A DNA stretch of 64,000 bases from Oscillospiraceae bacterium (GTDB taxonomy: Bacteria; Bacillota; Clostridia; Oscillospirales; Oscillospiraceae). The DNA lies in the NCBI GenBank assembly GCA_022846095.1, contig AP025583.1:2294001-2358000 (forward strand), written 5' to 3'. This document shows positions 1 through 7,711 of this stretch, piece after piece. The position numbers were made by a program, and so were the translations under genes. Numbering within the stretch: the first letter of the stretch is position 1; every line of letters starts with the position of its first letter. The notes below the pieces were generated by a model. The model saw only the letters and a list, made by a program, of their open reading frames with translations. It did no database searches and was not told the DNA's origin.

Positions 1-78
1 CTGCTGGTGGAGCACGACCGGGATTTTCTGGAGCGGGTGGCCACCAAATTTGTGGAGCTGGGGAGGCCGGAGGCATGA
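1..78 (+). CDS. ABC-F type ATPase, C-terminal end (partial)
   Basis: The frame is open from the first base and stops with TGA at 76-78, so only the last 25 residues are present. The stretch EHDRDFLERVATKFVEL resembles the H-loop end of the second nucleotide-binding domain of ABC-F ATPases (Lsa/Msr/Uup type), cytosolic proteins that act on the ribosome and often give antibiotic tolerance. The stop overlaps the ATG of the next, broken gene (ATGA), which suggests the two were once translationally coupled. The subfamily cannot be told from so short a piece. Confidence 0.6.
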   Translation: MLVEHDRDFLERVATKFVELGRPEA

Positions 79-373
79 GCGGGGCTCTGGAGGAGATGGG
101 CGCGTTTTCGACGCCCGGTGCCGCGTCTACGACGCGGTGCACACCGGCGGCATCGACGGCGGCATGGAGAGCAAGCGCGTCCCCGCCGCCCTGCTGCCCG
201 AGGGGACCCGGACCCTGCTGGATCTGGGCGTCGGCACGGGGCTGGAGCTGGAGGCCGTCTTTGCCCGCTTCCCCACCGTGCGCGTCACCGGGCTGGACAT
301 CGCCCCGCACATGCTGGCGCTGCTGCGGGAGAAGTACCCCGGCCGCGGCCTGGATCTGCGCGCCGGATTGTAA
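75..373 (+). pseudogene. SAM-dependent methyltransferase, frameshifted and truncated
   Basis: The ATG at 75 begins a frame that reads sensibly up to the T run at 105-108. After that the good match continues in the other frame, as if one T were missing (Met-Gly-Ala-Phe-Phe-Asp-Ala restored by one base). The downstream part carries class I methyltransferase motif I (LLDLGVGTGLELE) and the acidic strand-2 motif (VTGLDIAPHM). The frame ends at TAA 371-373 after about 100 residues, whereas such proteins are usually about 190-220 residues. Both a frameshift and a 3' truncation are therefore present, so I call it a remnant. Confidence 0.7.
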
Positions 374-414
374 CCGCCCTGTGATGGACTTGTAACCGCA
401 CAACGTGGTAGGAT
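368..414 (+). promoter_or_regulatory. Direct-repeat operator and promoter of the lipoprotein gene
   Basis: TTGTAACCGC occurs at 368-377 and again, identically, at 390-399, a 22-bp period (two helical turns) with 12 bp between copies. A possible -10 (TAGGAT, 409-414) follows, with only a poor -35. Two same-orientation repeats about 21-22 bp apart next to a weak -35 are the layout bound by LytTR-type activators. Two LytTR regulators are encoded at 32636-34360, but a link to this site is inference. Confidence 0.5.
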
Positions 415-437
415 AGCCCAGGAAAGGGGTTATACCG

Positions 438-1277
438 ATGAAAAAACACTGTCTTTTGCTGGCGGCGGCCCTGCTCACCGCCGCCCTGGCCGGATGCGCG
501 CCGAAGCCCGCGCCCTCGCCCACGCCGGAGCGCTCCCCCGCCCCCGGCTACCTCTCCGGGCGCTGGGAGCTGGTGGACGCCGACTTTGAAAACGTGGCTG
601 GCGACGCATATTTGTACGCCCCGGGCGGCGGCCTGGCGGCCCGCTCCCGGGAGGACTCCCCCGGCTCCTCCTCTCTCGTGCTGCTGGATACGGCCACGGG
701 CGCGGAATCCGTCCTGCTGGCCGGCGCGGACGGGGCGAACTACTACCCGTACGGCTGGCTGGACGACGGCGCGCTGCTCTGCCAGAGGGTGGACTACGGC
801 GGGGATACGCCGGAGACGAAGTTCCTGGTCTGCGATTTGGAGGGCGCCGCCTCCCCCGCCGCGCTGGAGGGCGAAAACCCCTTCCTGCTCGCCCAGCGGG
901 GACGGCTGCTGGCCTACCTCCCGGAGCCCCAGGGCCAGACCCTCGTCCTGGTGCGCATAGAGGATGGGGGCGGCGTGGCCGAGGTGGCCCGGACCGAGCT
1001 GGACGGCTACCCAATCAACGGCGGCGGCATCAGCGCCGACGGTGCGCTGGTGGCCTTCCCCATGCGCGGCAGCTTCGAGGATGAAGCCCGCAGCGTCTAC
1101 CTCTGGAATACCGCAAGCGGCCAGCTGGCCAAGCTGGTGGACCCCACCCCGGAGGTGGGACGCAGCCCCGCCGCCATCACCGTGCGCTGGACGGGGGATT
1201 TTCCCGAGGTGGACTACAGCATTTCGGACGCGCCCGACGCCAACGGGCACAACGAGCTGTGGCGCTACTGCTATTGA
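438..1277 (+). CDS. Lipoprotein with beta-propeller-like repeats
   Basis: The 279-residue product starts with a lipoprotein signal (lipobox L-A-G-C, Cys20) and a Pro-rich linker, so it should be anchored outside the membrane. The rest alternates short blocks such as SLVLLDTATG, KFLVCDLEG and SVYLWNTASGQL. These resemble WD40/TolB-like propeller blades that end in D/W plus TASG-type turns. No catalytic motif is visible. An AAAGGGG ribosome binding site at 423-429 supports the ATG at 438. It stands alone, between a broken methyltransferase and a terminator. The exact role is unknown. Confidence 0.75.
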   Translation: MKKHCLLLAAALLTAALAGCAPKPAPSPTPERSPAPGYLSGRWELVDADFENVAGDAYLYAPGGGLAARSREDSPGSSSLVLLDTATGAESVLLAGADGANYYPYGWLDDGALLCQRVDYGGDTPETKFLVCDLEGAASPAALEGENPFLLAQRGRLLAYLPEPQGQTLVLVRIEDGGGVAEVARTELDGYPINGGGISADGALVAFPMRGSFEDEARSVYLWNTASGQLAKLVDPTPEVGRSPAAITVRWTGDFPEVDYSISDAPDANGHNELWRYCY

Positions 1278-1310
1278 GCTGGGAGCGCCACTTCGTACAC
1301 CAAAAACATC

Positions 1311-1390
1311 GACGGGCCGATGTGGGCATCCGCCCCTACGGTACGGAGGAAGGGACGGATTGCCACAGGCCTGCGGCCCTCGCAATGACA
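1311..1390 (+). repeat. Intergenic repeat-like sequence
   Basis: The stretch with GCCGATGTGGGCATCCGCCC followed by GGATTGCCACAGGCCTGCGG and CTCGCAATGACA looks like a dispersed intergenic element of GC-rich gut Clostridia rather than unique sequence. It has no sensible coding frame. A related GGGCGATTCACGAATCGCCC block occurs at 26563-26582. The call rests on pattern memory and has not been checked by search. Confidence 0.4.
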
Positions 1391-1436
1391 GGGATCGGCG
1401 GGCAGAATCAGCCCGCCGTTCCCTTTTTTATTTTCC
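1391..1436 (+). terminator. Rho-independent terminator
   Basis: A 13-bp stem with one mismatch (1391-1403 with 1411-1423; GGCGGGC paired to GCCCGCC) is followed by a T-rich run at 1424-1436. It ends the lipoprotein transcript just before the blaI promoter. Confidence 0.8.
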
Positions 1437-1439
1437 CTC

Positions 1440-1493
1440 TTGACATATTGATTCTATAGCAGTAGAATGGCAATAGATTCTATTGCAATAGAA
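1440..1493 (+). promoter_or_regulatory. blaI operon promoter with two BlaI-type operators
   Basis: TTGACA at 1440-1445 and TAGAAT at 1463-1468 are 17 bp apart, a near-consensus sigma-A promoter. One dyad (ATTCTA-N6-TAGAAT, 1451-1468) covers the spacer and -10. A second, perfect 16-bp palindrome (TTCTATTGCAATAGAA, 1478-1493) covers the start of the transcript. Two dyads at the promoter of a BlaI gene strongly suggest autorepression by the BlaI dimer encoded next. Confidence 0.8.
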
Positions 1494-1514
1494 CGTGCAA
1501 AGGAGACTGATACC

Positions 1515-1874
1515 ATGGAACTCAAGCTCTTTGATTCCGAACGCAAGGTACTCGATCAGCTCTGGGAGGCGGGCGACCTGTCCGCCAAGGACCTGGCCGC
1601 GCGGCTGGGGGAGCAGGTGGGCTGGAGCAAGACCACCACCTACACCGTCATCAAAAAATGCATCGACAAAAAGGCGGTCTCCCGCCGCGACCCCGGCTTC
1701 CTCTGCCACGCCCTGGTCACCCGGGAGCAGGTCTGCCAGCAGGAGACCGACGAGCTGCTCTCCCGCAACTTCGGCGGCTCGGCCGACCGGCTGGTGGCCT
1801 CCCTGCTGGGCAGCAAAAAGCTCTCCAAGGATGAGATCTCCCATCTCAAAAAGCTGATAGAAGAGTTGGAGTAA
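1515..1874 (+). CDS. blaI: BlaI/MecI family transcriptional repressor
   Basis: The 119-residue protein has the BlaI/MecI winged helix (FDSERKVLDQLWEAGDLSAK, then WSKTTTYTVIKKCIDKKAVS) and a helical dimerisation and cleavage region ending in SHLKKLIEELE. The ATG at 1515 follows AGGAGA by a normal distance; the in-frame ATG at 1467 lies inside the promoter and is rejected. It should bind the two dyads upstream and be inactivated by the M56 protease encoded 13 bp downstream. No beta-lactamase or PBP2a is adjacent, so the signal need not be a beta-lactam. Confidence 0.92.
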   Translation: MELKLFDSERKVLDQLWEAGDLSAKDLAARLGEQVGWSKTTTYTVIKKCIDKKAVSRRDPGFLCHALVTREQVCQQETDELLSRNFGGSADRLVASLLGSKKLSKDEISHLKKLIEELE

Positions 1875-1887
1875 GGAGTGAGGCAAA

Positions 1888-3573
1888 ATGCTGTCCCTGC
1901 TTGAAATGAGCGTGACAGGCGGCATCTTGGCGGCGGTGGCGGTGATCATCCGCGCCGTGGCTATGAACCGCCTGCCCAAAAAGGTGTTTTTGGCCTTCTG
2001 GGCGGCGGTGCTGTGCTGCCTGTTCTTCCCCTTCCGCATCCCCTCCCCCGTCAGCGTCTACGCCGCCGTGCCCAGCGACGCGATCCGCCGCCCCGGCGTG
2101 CTGCTGGGCAACGCGGCCGCCGCGCCCGTGCAGGACGCGCGCCAGCTCCCCATCGCCCTGCTGGTGTGGGCCGGGGTGGCCCTGTTGCTGGCCCTGGCCA
2201 TCCTGATCGCCCACCTGCGCGCCCGCACCCGCTACCGCGCCTCCCTGCCGGTGGAGCACCCCTTCGTGAATGCCTGGACCGAGGCCCACCGCCTGCGCCG
2301 CCCGGTGCAGGTGCGCTACTCCGACCGGATCGACGCCCCCCTGACCTACGGGCTGCTCTGGCCCGTGGTGCTGCTGCCCAAATCGCTGGACTGGGCGGAC
2401 GAGGACCGGCTGGCCTTCATCCTGGCCCACGAGTACGCCCACATCCGCCGCTTCGACGCGCTGTGGAAGTGGGTGCTGGCCGCCGCGCTGTGCATCCACT
2501 GGTTCAACCCCCTGGTGTGGGTGACCTACGTGCTGGCAAACCGGGATCTGGAGCTGTCCTGCGACGAGAGCGTGGTGCGCATGTACGGCAGCGGGGCCCG
2601 GGCCCCCTACGCCCTCACCCTGGTGGGGATGGAGGAGCACCGCGCCCATTTCACCCCCCTGGCCAGCAGCTTTGCCAAAAACGCACTGGAAGAAAGGATT
2701 ACAGCGATCATGAAACTGAAAAAGACCACCATCGCCGCCTCCGCCGTGGCGCTGGCGCTGGTGGCGGTGGTCATCACCGTATTCGCCACCTCCGCCCCGG
2801 TTGGAAGGCAGGCCGCGGCTCCGCTGCCCAGCCCCACCGTCAGCGCCGCCGCGCCGTCCCCCTCCGCCGCGCCCGCGCCCAGCCGGACGCCCGGCCTCTC
2901 CAACGTGCTGGAAAGCGGCTGGGACTGGGACCCCGACGACTACCCCAGCCGCTACACCCAGGAGCAGTACGACCTGGTGATTAGCTCCCTCAAGTTCGAG
3001 GGGTATGAGAAGATGTCCATCGCGGAGTTCAACCGCAAGCTCAACGCCGCGCTTTACGACTACGCGGGCGAGGACAAGGACGGCGTGGACAAGGCTGAAA
3101 AGCTGAACTACGCCTACGAGATGGTGCTCAGCTCTCTGTCCGAGGACGACCCCAACGCGGGCTTCCTGCTCAACACCGTCCAGGCCTCCCGCGAGGAGTA
3201 CTCCACCCGGCTGAACGAGGTCTACTCCGGCAAGCGGGTGGATCCCACCTTCTCCGGCAGGGCCGAGTGCTTCCGGGAGGAGGACGTGTTCGGCGACAAG
3301 GTCCGCACCGACTATGCCCAGGCGGAGTACGAGTTCACCTACCGCATCCTGGACCAGGACAAGCTGACCGTGGCCGCCCGGGACCAGTTCCTCCAGGACG
3401 TGCTCTCCGGCGCCCAGGCCTATCTGGACGCCAAGACCCCCGGCCAGATTATCGACGACCCCGACGGCGAGGCCAGCTTCACCGCCGCCCTGGAGGCGGC
3501 GGGCAAGGCGGCCTCCAACGCTAACATTGAATTTACCGGCTGTGAGGTGCGTTACTATGACGATTACCGCTAA
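1888..3573 (+). CDS. M56 family (BlaR1-like) sensor protease with unusual C-terminal domain
   Basis: The 561-residue membrane protein begins with hydrophobic segments (about residues 8-60 and 85-110). It then has the zinc metalloprotease core of BlaR1/MecR1, with LAHEYAHIRRFD (HExxH) near residue 175, and a last membrane segment around 270-295. Residues 300-561 lie outside the cell after a Pro/Ala/Ser linker and do not show the penicillin-binding SxxK sensor of true BlaR1. Instead they match the lipoprotein encoded next (shared EKMS-x-AEFN, EDVFGDK/Q and LTVAARDQF-like motifs). It presumably senses an extracellular signal and cleaves BlaI. GAAGGAG-type spacing supports the ATG at 1888. Confidence 0.88.
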   Translation: MLSLLEMSVTGGILAAVAVIIRAVAMNRLPKKVFLAFWAAVLCCLFFPFRIPSPVSVYAAVPSDAIRRPGVLLGNAAAAPVQDARQLPIALLVWAGVALLLALAILIAHLRARTRYRASLPVEHPFVNAWTEAHRLRRPVQVRYSDRIDAPLTYGLLWPVVLLPKSLDWADEDRLAFILAHEYAHIRRFDALWKWVLAAALCIHWFNPLVWVTYVLANRDLELSCDESVVRMYGSGARAPYALTLVGMEEHRAHFTPLASSFAKNALEERITAIMKLKKTTIAASAVALALVAVVITVFATSAPVGRQAAAPLPSPTVSAAAPSPSAAPAPSRTPGLSNVLESGWDWDPDDYPSRYTQEQYDLVISSLKFEGYEKMSIAEFNRKLNAALYDYAGEDKDGVDKAEKLNYAYEMVLSSLSEDDPNAGFLLNTVQASREEYSTRLNEVYSGKRVDPTFSGRAECFREEDVFGDKVRTDYAQAEYEFTYRILDQDKLTVAARDQFLQDVLSGAQAYLDAKTPGQIIDDPDGEASFTAALEAAGKAASNANIEFTGCEVRYYDDYR

Positions 3574-4363
3574 AAAGCGCGGCCTCTGCGCCGCCCTGGT
3601 CCTGGCGCTGACCCTCACCGCCTGCACCGCGGCGGGGGGCAGCGGGGTCACCCCCGCCCCGTCCGCCGCGCCCATTTCCGCCGCGCCCACGCCCCTGGCG
3701 CTCACCACCTCGGCCCCCCACGTGGCGAAGCTGGAGGAGGACGACGGGAGCTGGGCCGTCACCAACAAGTACACCGGCGCCGACTACGCCCTGCTGGAGT
3801 CCCTCCACCCCAAGGACTGGGAAAAGATGACCCTGGCCGCCTTCAACGCCGGCTTCCACGTGGAGGACGAGGCGCAGTTCCACAAGGTGGAGGACAGCCT
3901 GTGCCGCCTCTTCATCTCCCTGCCGAAGACCGACCCCCTCTACACCTTCCTGGACACCACCGTCTCCAACTCCTGGGACGTGTGCCGCCGCCGGCACTAC
4001 TACCAGTCCTGCGACCGCAGCGGCGGGCCCTCCAACTCCGGGGAGGCCACGTATGAGCGGTGCGAGGACGTGTTCGGCGACCAGGTCCCCGTGGCCTACG
4101 GCTGCTGCGAGTTCTGGTACGACTACACCATCCCCGACGAATCCGCCCTCACCGTGGGGGAGCGGGACGCCTTCTTCAGCGGCCTGGACAAGGGGATGAA
4201 TTCCTTCCTCAGCGCCCAGAAGGAGGACGCCCTCAAGGACAGCGAGGCCATGGAACATACCCTGGGGCTGGAGCTCCAGCGTCTGACCGTGGTGCTGGGC
4301 AGCGACCAGATCTACGCCACCACCTGCGGCGTGAGCTACTACTGGGAGCGGATGTACGGTTAA
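3557..4363 (+). CDS. Lipoprotein paralogous to the sensor domain of the upstream M56 protease
   Basis: The 268-residue product has a signal peptide with lipobox LTAC (Cys23) and a low-complexity Ala/Pro/Ser linker. Its C-terminal domain contains DWEKMTLAAFN, CEDVFGDQV and SALTVGERDAFF, each aligned in order with a motif in the C-terminus of the preceding protease. The ATG at 3557 overlaps the protease stop by 17 bases, so the two are translationally coupled. An earlier in-frame ATG at 3527 lies deeper in the protease gene and lacks a signal peptide context. The shared domain suggests a partner, decoy or ligand-binding role in the same sensing system (inference). Confidence 0.8.
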   Translation: MTITAKKRGLCAALVLALTLTACTAAGGSGVTPAPSAAPISAAPTPLALTTSAPHVAKLEEDDGSWAVTNKYTGADYALLESLHPKDWEKMTLAAFNAGFHVEDEAQFHKVEDSLCRLFISLPKTDPLYTFLDTTVSNSWDVCRRRHYYQSCDRSGGPSNSGEATYERCEDVFGDQVPVAYGCCEFWYDYTIPDESALTVGERDAFFSGLDKGMNSFLSAQKEDALKDSEAMEHTLGLELQRLTVVLGSDQIYATTCGVSYYWERMYG

Positions 4364-4378
4364 ACACGGCAGAAAAGG

Positions 4379-4410
4379 ACCGCCGGCGCTGCTCAGCGCC
4401 GGCGGTTTTC
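4379..4410. terminator. Bidirectional terminator between convergent genes
   Basis: A perfect 12-bp stem (ACCGCCGGCGCT, 4379-4390, pairing with 4395-4406) with a 4-base loop is followed by a short T run. It lies between the + strand lipoprotein gene and the - strand amidohydrolase gene. Confidence 0.8.
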
Positions 4411-4414
4411 CGCG

Positions 4415-5533
4415 CTATTGCCCGGCAAGCGCCCGGAACAGGGCGCAGGCGGTTTTGATGTGCTCCTCCGGGAAGTCGAAGTCCGCCGAGTGGATGGGGG
4501 CGTAGTCCTCCCCGTTGCCCAGCAGGAACATGGCCCCCGGGGCCTTTTTCAGGTACCAGCCGAAGTCCTCCGAGCCCCGCATGGGCTCGGCCATCTCCAC
4601 CACCTCCAGGCCCAGCGCCCCGGCCGCCGCGCGCACCCGCGCCGCGCAGGCGGGGTCGTCGGCCGTCTCGGGGAACACGTCCCGGTACTCCACGCTCCAG
4701 CCAAGGCCGAAGCGCGCCGCCTCCGCCCCGGCCAGGGCCTCCAGGGAAGCGCACAGCGCCTCCAGCTCCTGTTCGTACTGGGCGCGCAGGGTGAGCAGCA
4801 GCCGCCCCCGGTGGGCGGCCACGCCGAAGGCCTCCTCCCCCGCCGCGATCTGTACGACGGTGCACATCGCCATGCCCCGCCGCCCCGCCCGGGCGGACAG
4901 GCCGTCCAGGGCCTCCACCAGGTGGGCCAGGGCAAGGGCGGGGCTGCGGCCCAGCTCCGGGGTGCTGGCGTGGGCGGGCGCGCCCTCGAAGGCCAGGACC
5001 ATACCCCGGGAGGCGCAGTTCATGGTGCCGTCCCGGAGGCACACCGCCCCTCTGGGGTAGCCGGACATGCTGTGGAAGGCGTAGACCTCCCCGATCCCGG
5101 CCTCCTCCAGCAGGGCCGCGCAGGCCTGCCCGCCGCCGCCCACCTCCTCGGCGTGCTGGAAGATGAAGTACACGTCCCGGCCCGCCCCGGCCTCGTCCAC
5201 CTCCAGGGCCAGGGCGGCCAGGGCCGCGCTGTGGCCGTCGTGCCCGCACTTGTGGCCCACGCCGGGGTTCTGGGAGTGGTAGGGCAGGGTATCGTCCTCC
5301 GCCACGGGGATGGCGTCGAAATCCGCCCGGAAGGCGATGGGCGTCCCCTCCCTGCCCGAGCGGTACCAGGCGTAAAACCACGCGCCCCGGTCCACCAGCT
5401 CCAGGTGCGCCGTGTGCTCCCAGAGGAACTCCATCAGCCGCGCCTTGGTCCACGTCTCCCGGTGGGAGAGCTCCGGGTGGGCGTGCAGCTCCCGCCGCAG
5501 GGCCACCGCCAGCTCGTAATGCTCCTGTTTCAT
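4415..5533 (-). CDS. M20 family amidohydrolase/peptidase
   Basis: The 372-residue cytosolic enzyme has M20 metal-site motifs: FRADFDAIPV, HKCGHDGHSAAL and FQHAEEVGGGG. A C-terminal GSEDFGWYL motif and a closing HSADFDFPEEHI block complete the family pattern. Such proteins hydrolyse N-acyl amino acids, aminobenzoyl-glutamate or dipeptides; the substrate cannot be read from sequence. The ATG at 5533 follows AAGGAG and aligns with the usual family start; the longer frame upstream runs into the neighbouring gene and is rejected. It is 13 bp from the stop-side gene at 5547 and probably cotranscribed with it. Confidence 0.88.
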   Translation of the reverse strand: MKQEHYELAVALRRELHAHPELSHRETWTKARLMEFLWEHTAHLELVDRGAWFYAWYRSGREGTPIAFRADFDAIPVAEDDTLPYHSQNPGVGHKCGHDGHSAALAALALEVDEAGAGRDVYFIFQHAEEVGGGGQACAALLEEAGIGEVYAFHSMSGYPRGAVCLRDGTMNCASRGMVLAFEGAPAHASTPELGRSPALALAHLVEALDGLSARAGRRGMAMCTVVQIAAGEEAFGVAAHRGRLLLTLRAQYEQELEALCASLEALAGAEAARFGLGWSVEYRDVFPETADDPACAARVRAAAGALGLEVVEMAEPMRGSEDFGWYLKKAPGAMFLLGNGEDYAPIHSADFDFPEEHIKTACALFRALAGQ

Positions 5534-5546
5534 GAAACGCTCCTTC

Positions 5547-6599
5547 CTACGCCATGCGGACCGTACCGCCCGCCCGCCGCTCCACGTATTGCAGCAGCTC
5601 CGCTTCCATCCGCTCCGTCTCCGGCGGGACGGGGCTGTCCTGGAGCACGCTGTGCCAAAGCCGCAGGCCGTGGGGGCCGATTTTTTCGTCCGGGCGGGAG
5701 CGCACGAGGCAATCCCCGTCCCGGTGGGCCGGTGCGGCATCCAGGAAGGCGGGATGATAGATATTCAGCTGGATCTCCGACTCGTACTCCACCACGGGCA
5801 GGCGCATCCCCCTGGGGCAGTCCCCCTCCAGGCGGCGGAATACCTCCTCCTGGCTCCGGCGCAGCGCCTCCACGTCCACGCCGGGCGTCTGCCGGGCCTT
5901 TTCGGCCACCCGCTCCAGCTCTGTCCAAATATCGGACAGAATCAGCTTGTTTACATAAAACTGCCTCTGGGTCCCCACCGCGTCCCGGAAGGAAAAAGGC
6001 TCCGGGTACCGTTCCCCCGCTCGGAGGTCCAGGCGCAGCGGCTCTTCCAGCGTGTGGGTATGGTACTGGTCGCTCAGGGTAAAGTCCAGCTCCGCGCCGA
6101 AGGGGACGGCGTCAAATTCCCCCTCGCACTCCATCCAGGTCAGGCACAGGTGGGACAATTCCCGCAGCCTGATCTCCCCCGCGGGCCGCCAGCCCGCGCG
6201 GAGGAACTCCGCCAGCAGAAGGGTCTGCTCCCACGACGCCTCGCCCAGGCGGGTGCTTCCGCCGCCCGTGAAGCGCACGCGGCCCGTACCCCAGGAGGCC
6301 TCGCGGGCGTCCATCAGGGGGGTGCGGAAGCCGGGCTCCTCCGCCCGGCAAATGGCCTGCCGGTTGGTCCGGGGCTCTTCCTCCGGCGCGGGCTCCGGCT
6401 CCCAGAGGGCCCGCTCCTCCGCTTCCCGCTCGGCCTCCACGGCGTCCGCGTCGTAATGCAGCGCGTACAGCGTCACGCCGCTCCCCCGCCGCAGGGCCCC
6501 CACCAGCGCAATTTCCACGCCGTCCACCACGGCGCGGCCGCCGCGGGGGCACAGCTCGTCGTATCCCGGCAGCAGCCCGGCAAGCTCGTTGAGATTCAT
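5547..6599 (-). CDS. Conserved hypothetical protein, 350 residues
   Basis: I do not recognise a family. The product is soluble (no signal peptide or membrane segment), acidic and rich in Glu and Arg. An N-terminal part (MNLNELAGLLPGYDELCP) is followed by a Glu/Pro-rich linker near residues 90-105 and a larger C-terminal domain with conserved-looking aromatic blocks (SHLCLTWMECEGEF, EIQLNIYHPAFLD). A GGAGG-like site before 6599 supports that ATG. It lies directly upstream of the M20 gene in the same direction, which suggests one transcript. Function unknown. Confidence 0.65.
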   Translation of the reverse strand: MNLNELAGLLPGYDELCPRGGRAVVDGVEIALVGALRRGSGVTLYALHYDADAVEAEREAEERALWEPEPAPEEEPRTNRQAICRAEEPGFRTPLMDAREASWGTGRVRFTGGGSTRLGEASWEQTLLLAEFLRAGWRPAGEIRLRELSHLCLTWMECEGEFDAVPFGAELDFTLSDQYHTHTLEEPLRLDLRAGERYPEPFSFRDAVGTQRQFYVNKLILSDIWTELERVAEKARQTPGVDVEALRRSQEEVFRRLEGDCPRGMRLPVVEYESEIQLNIYHPAFLDAAPAHRDGDCLVRSRPDEKIGPHGLRLWHSVLQDSPVPPETERMEAELLQYVERRAGGTVRMA

Positions 6600-6674
6600 G
6601 CCCCAACCTCCTTCGTTTTCTCTATCATAACACAACCCCCGGCGCGAAAAAAGGCCGGCCCACCGGGCCAACGT

Positions 6675-7634
6675 CTATCCCGTGACCCGCTCCAGCACCT
6701 CGGGTCTCAGCAGCCCGGCAACCGCCTCATAGGGCAGCAGCAGGGTGACGCACCCGGAGGCCATCGCGCTGATGGCACCCGTGTCATAGGGAAAGGCCAG
6801 GCCGTTCGGCGTCACTAAAAAGCTGCCTGTGCTGGGCAGCGGCACAGACCCGTCGTACCACAGCCACGCCCGGCTCTTCATATACTCCGCCGGATATGCC
6901 TCCGGCATAAAATAGCCATGCTCCGCCAGAGCACATTGAAGGGCCGGAACATATTCCTCCTCCGCGCCAGAGAACAGGTCGCCCAGGCCTATCCGCCCGC
7001 CCGTCTCCTCCTCAAATACGTGCGTGTAGTAATTACAGGTGCTGCGCCCCCCTCTGTAGCTGTCGTAAAAGACCACCGTGCAGTATCCGCCCCAGGTATA
7101 GCGGCAGTGTTCCCCCTCGCTGAAAAAGGGGATGTCGCTGGACAGGCCCTCGTACTCCGCGCCGTAATAGTCCCGCTCCGCCTCCGTCTGGGACGCCTCC
7201 AGCTCCGGCACGCGCCGTTCATACTCCGCCTGGTAGTACGCGTTGATCCCCCTTGAGAGGGCATCGTCCCCCTCCATCTGGGGGAGTGAGAGCCGGTAAT
7301 TCCCCTCTCCCGCCGAAAAGCGCAGCGAGAGATCCCCCTCAAATTCGCAGGGCTCCTGTCCGCCGTACAGCGCATAAATATCATAGGCCCAGTAATAGTT
7401 CCCCTCCGGCAGATCGGCGTAAGGGCTGTTCTCCATGGCGGGGGCCGGGTAGTTCAGGGCGCCCGGGGTCACCTCCGGCTCCTGCGCGGGCACAGGCGTC
7501 TGGATCTCCCACGCGGGCGCGGCCTGGGCCGCCGCCGGGGGCGTCCCCGCCTCCGGCGCGTCCCCCCGCGCCGTACCGCACCCGCCCAACGCCACTAAGC
7601 CCGCCAAAAGCAGGCAAAAACCGCTCTTTTTCAT
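6675..7634 (-). CDS. Lipoprotein with RsiV/DUF3298-like C-terminal domain
   Basis: The 319-residue product has a lipoprotein signal (lipobox LGGC, Cys19), then a Pro/Ala-rich linker, and an extracellular domain. The C-terminal block FLVTPNGLAFPYDTGAISA, followed by LLLPYEAVAGLL, resembles the DUF3298 domain found in RsiV and PdaC, which binds lysozyme or peptidoglycan-related ligands. No cytoplasmic anti-sigma part is present. The ATG at 7634 is chosen over the GTG at 7640 because the signal peptide starts with MKKS. Its first codons form one arm of a long inverted repeat (7616-7681). Confidence 0.7.
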   Translation of the reverse strand: MKKSGFCLLLAGLVALGGCGTARGDAPEAGTPPAAAQAAPAWEIQTPVPAQEPEVTPGALNYPAPAMENSPYADLPEGNYYWAYDIYALYGGQEPCEFEGDLSLRFSAGEGNYRLSLPQMEGDDALSRGINAYYQAEYERRVPELEASQTEAERDYYGAEYEGLSSDIPFFSEGEHCRYTWGGYCTVVFYDSYRGGRSTCNYYTHVFEEETGGRIGLGDLFSGAEEEYVPALQCALAEHGYFMPEAYPAEYMKSRAWLWYDGSVPLPSTGSFLVTPNGLAFPYDTGAISAMASGCVTLLLPYEAVAGLLRPEVLERVTG

Positions 7635-7681
7635 GCCCACACCCCTTTTACAGGGAGTTTAGCAGATAAAGAGCGGTTTTT
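7616..7681 (-). promoter_or_regulatory. Inverted repeat across the start of the DUF3298-like lipoprotein gene
   Basis: Perfect 14-base arms (7616-7629 and 7668-7681, core CCGCTCTTT/AAAGAGCGG) flank a 38-base loop that contains the ribosome binding site and ATG of the lipoprotein gene. In the - strand RNA the second arm is codons 2-6 and ends in a U run. It can act as the terminator of the malQ operon and at the same time as a structure limiting translation of the next gene. Confidence 0.55.
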
Positions 7682-7711
7682 CCTCTCAATTCAGTGACAA
7701 ATTCAGATTTC

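Noticed and set aside
1515-3573. True beta-lactam-sensing BlaR1/BlaI pair
   Set aside because: The protease has no penicillin-binding SxxK domain and no beta-lactamase gene is near.
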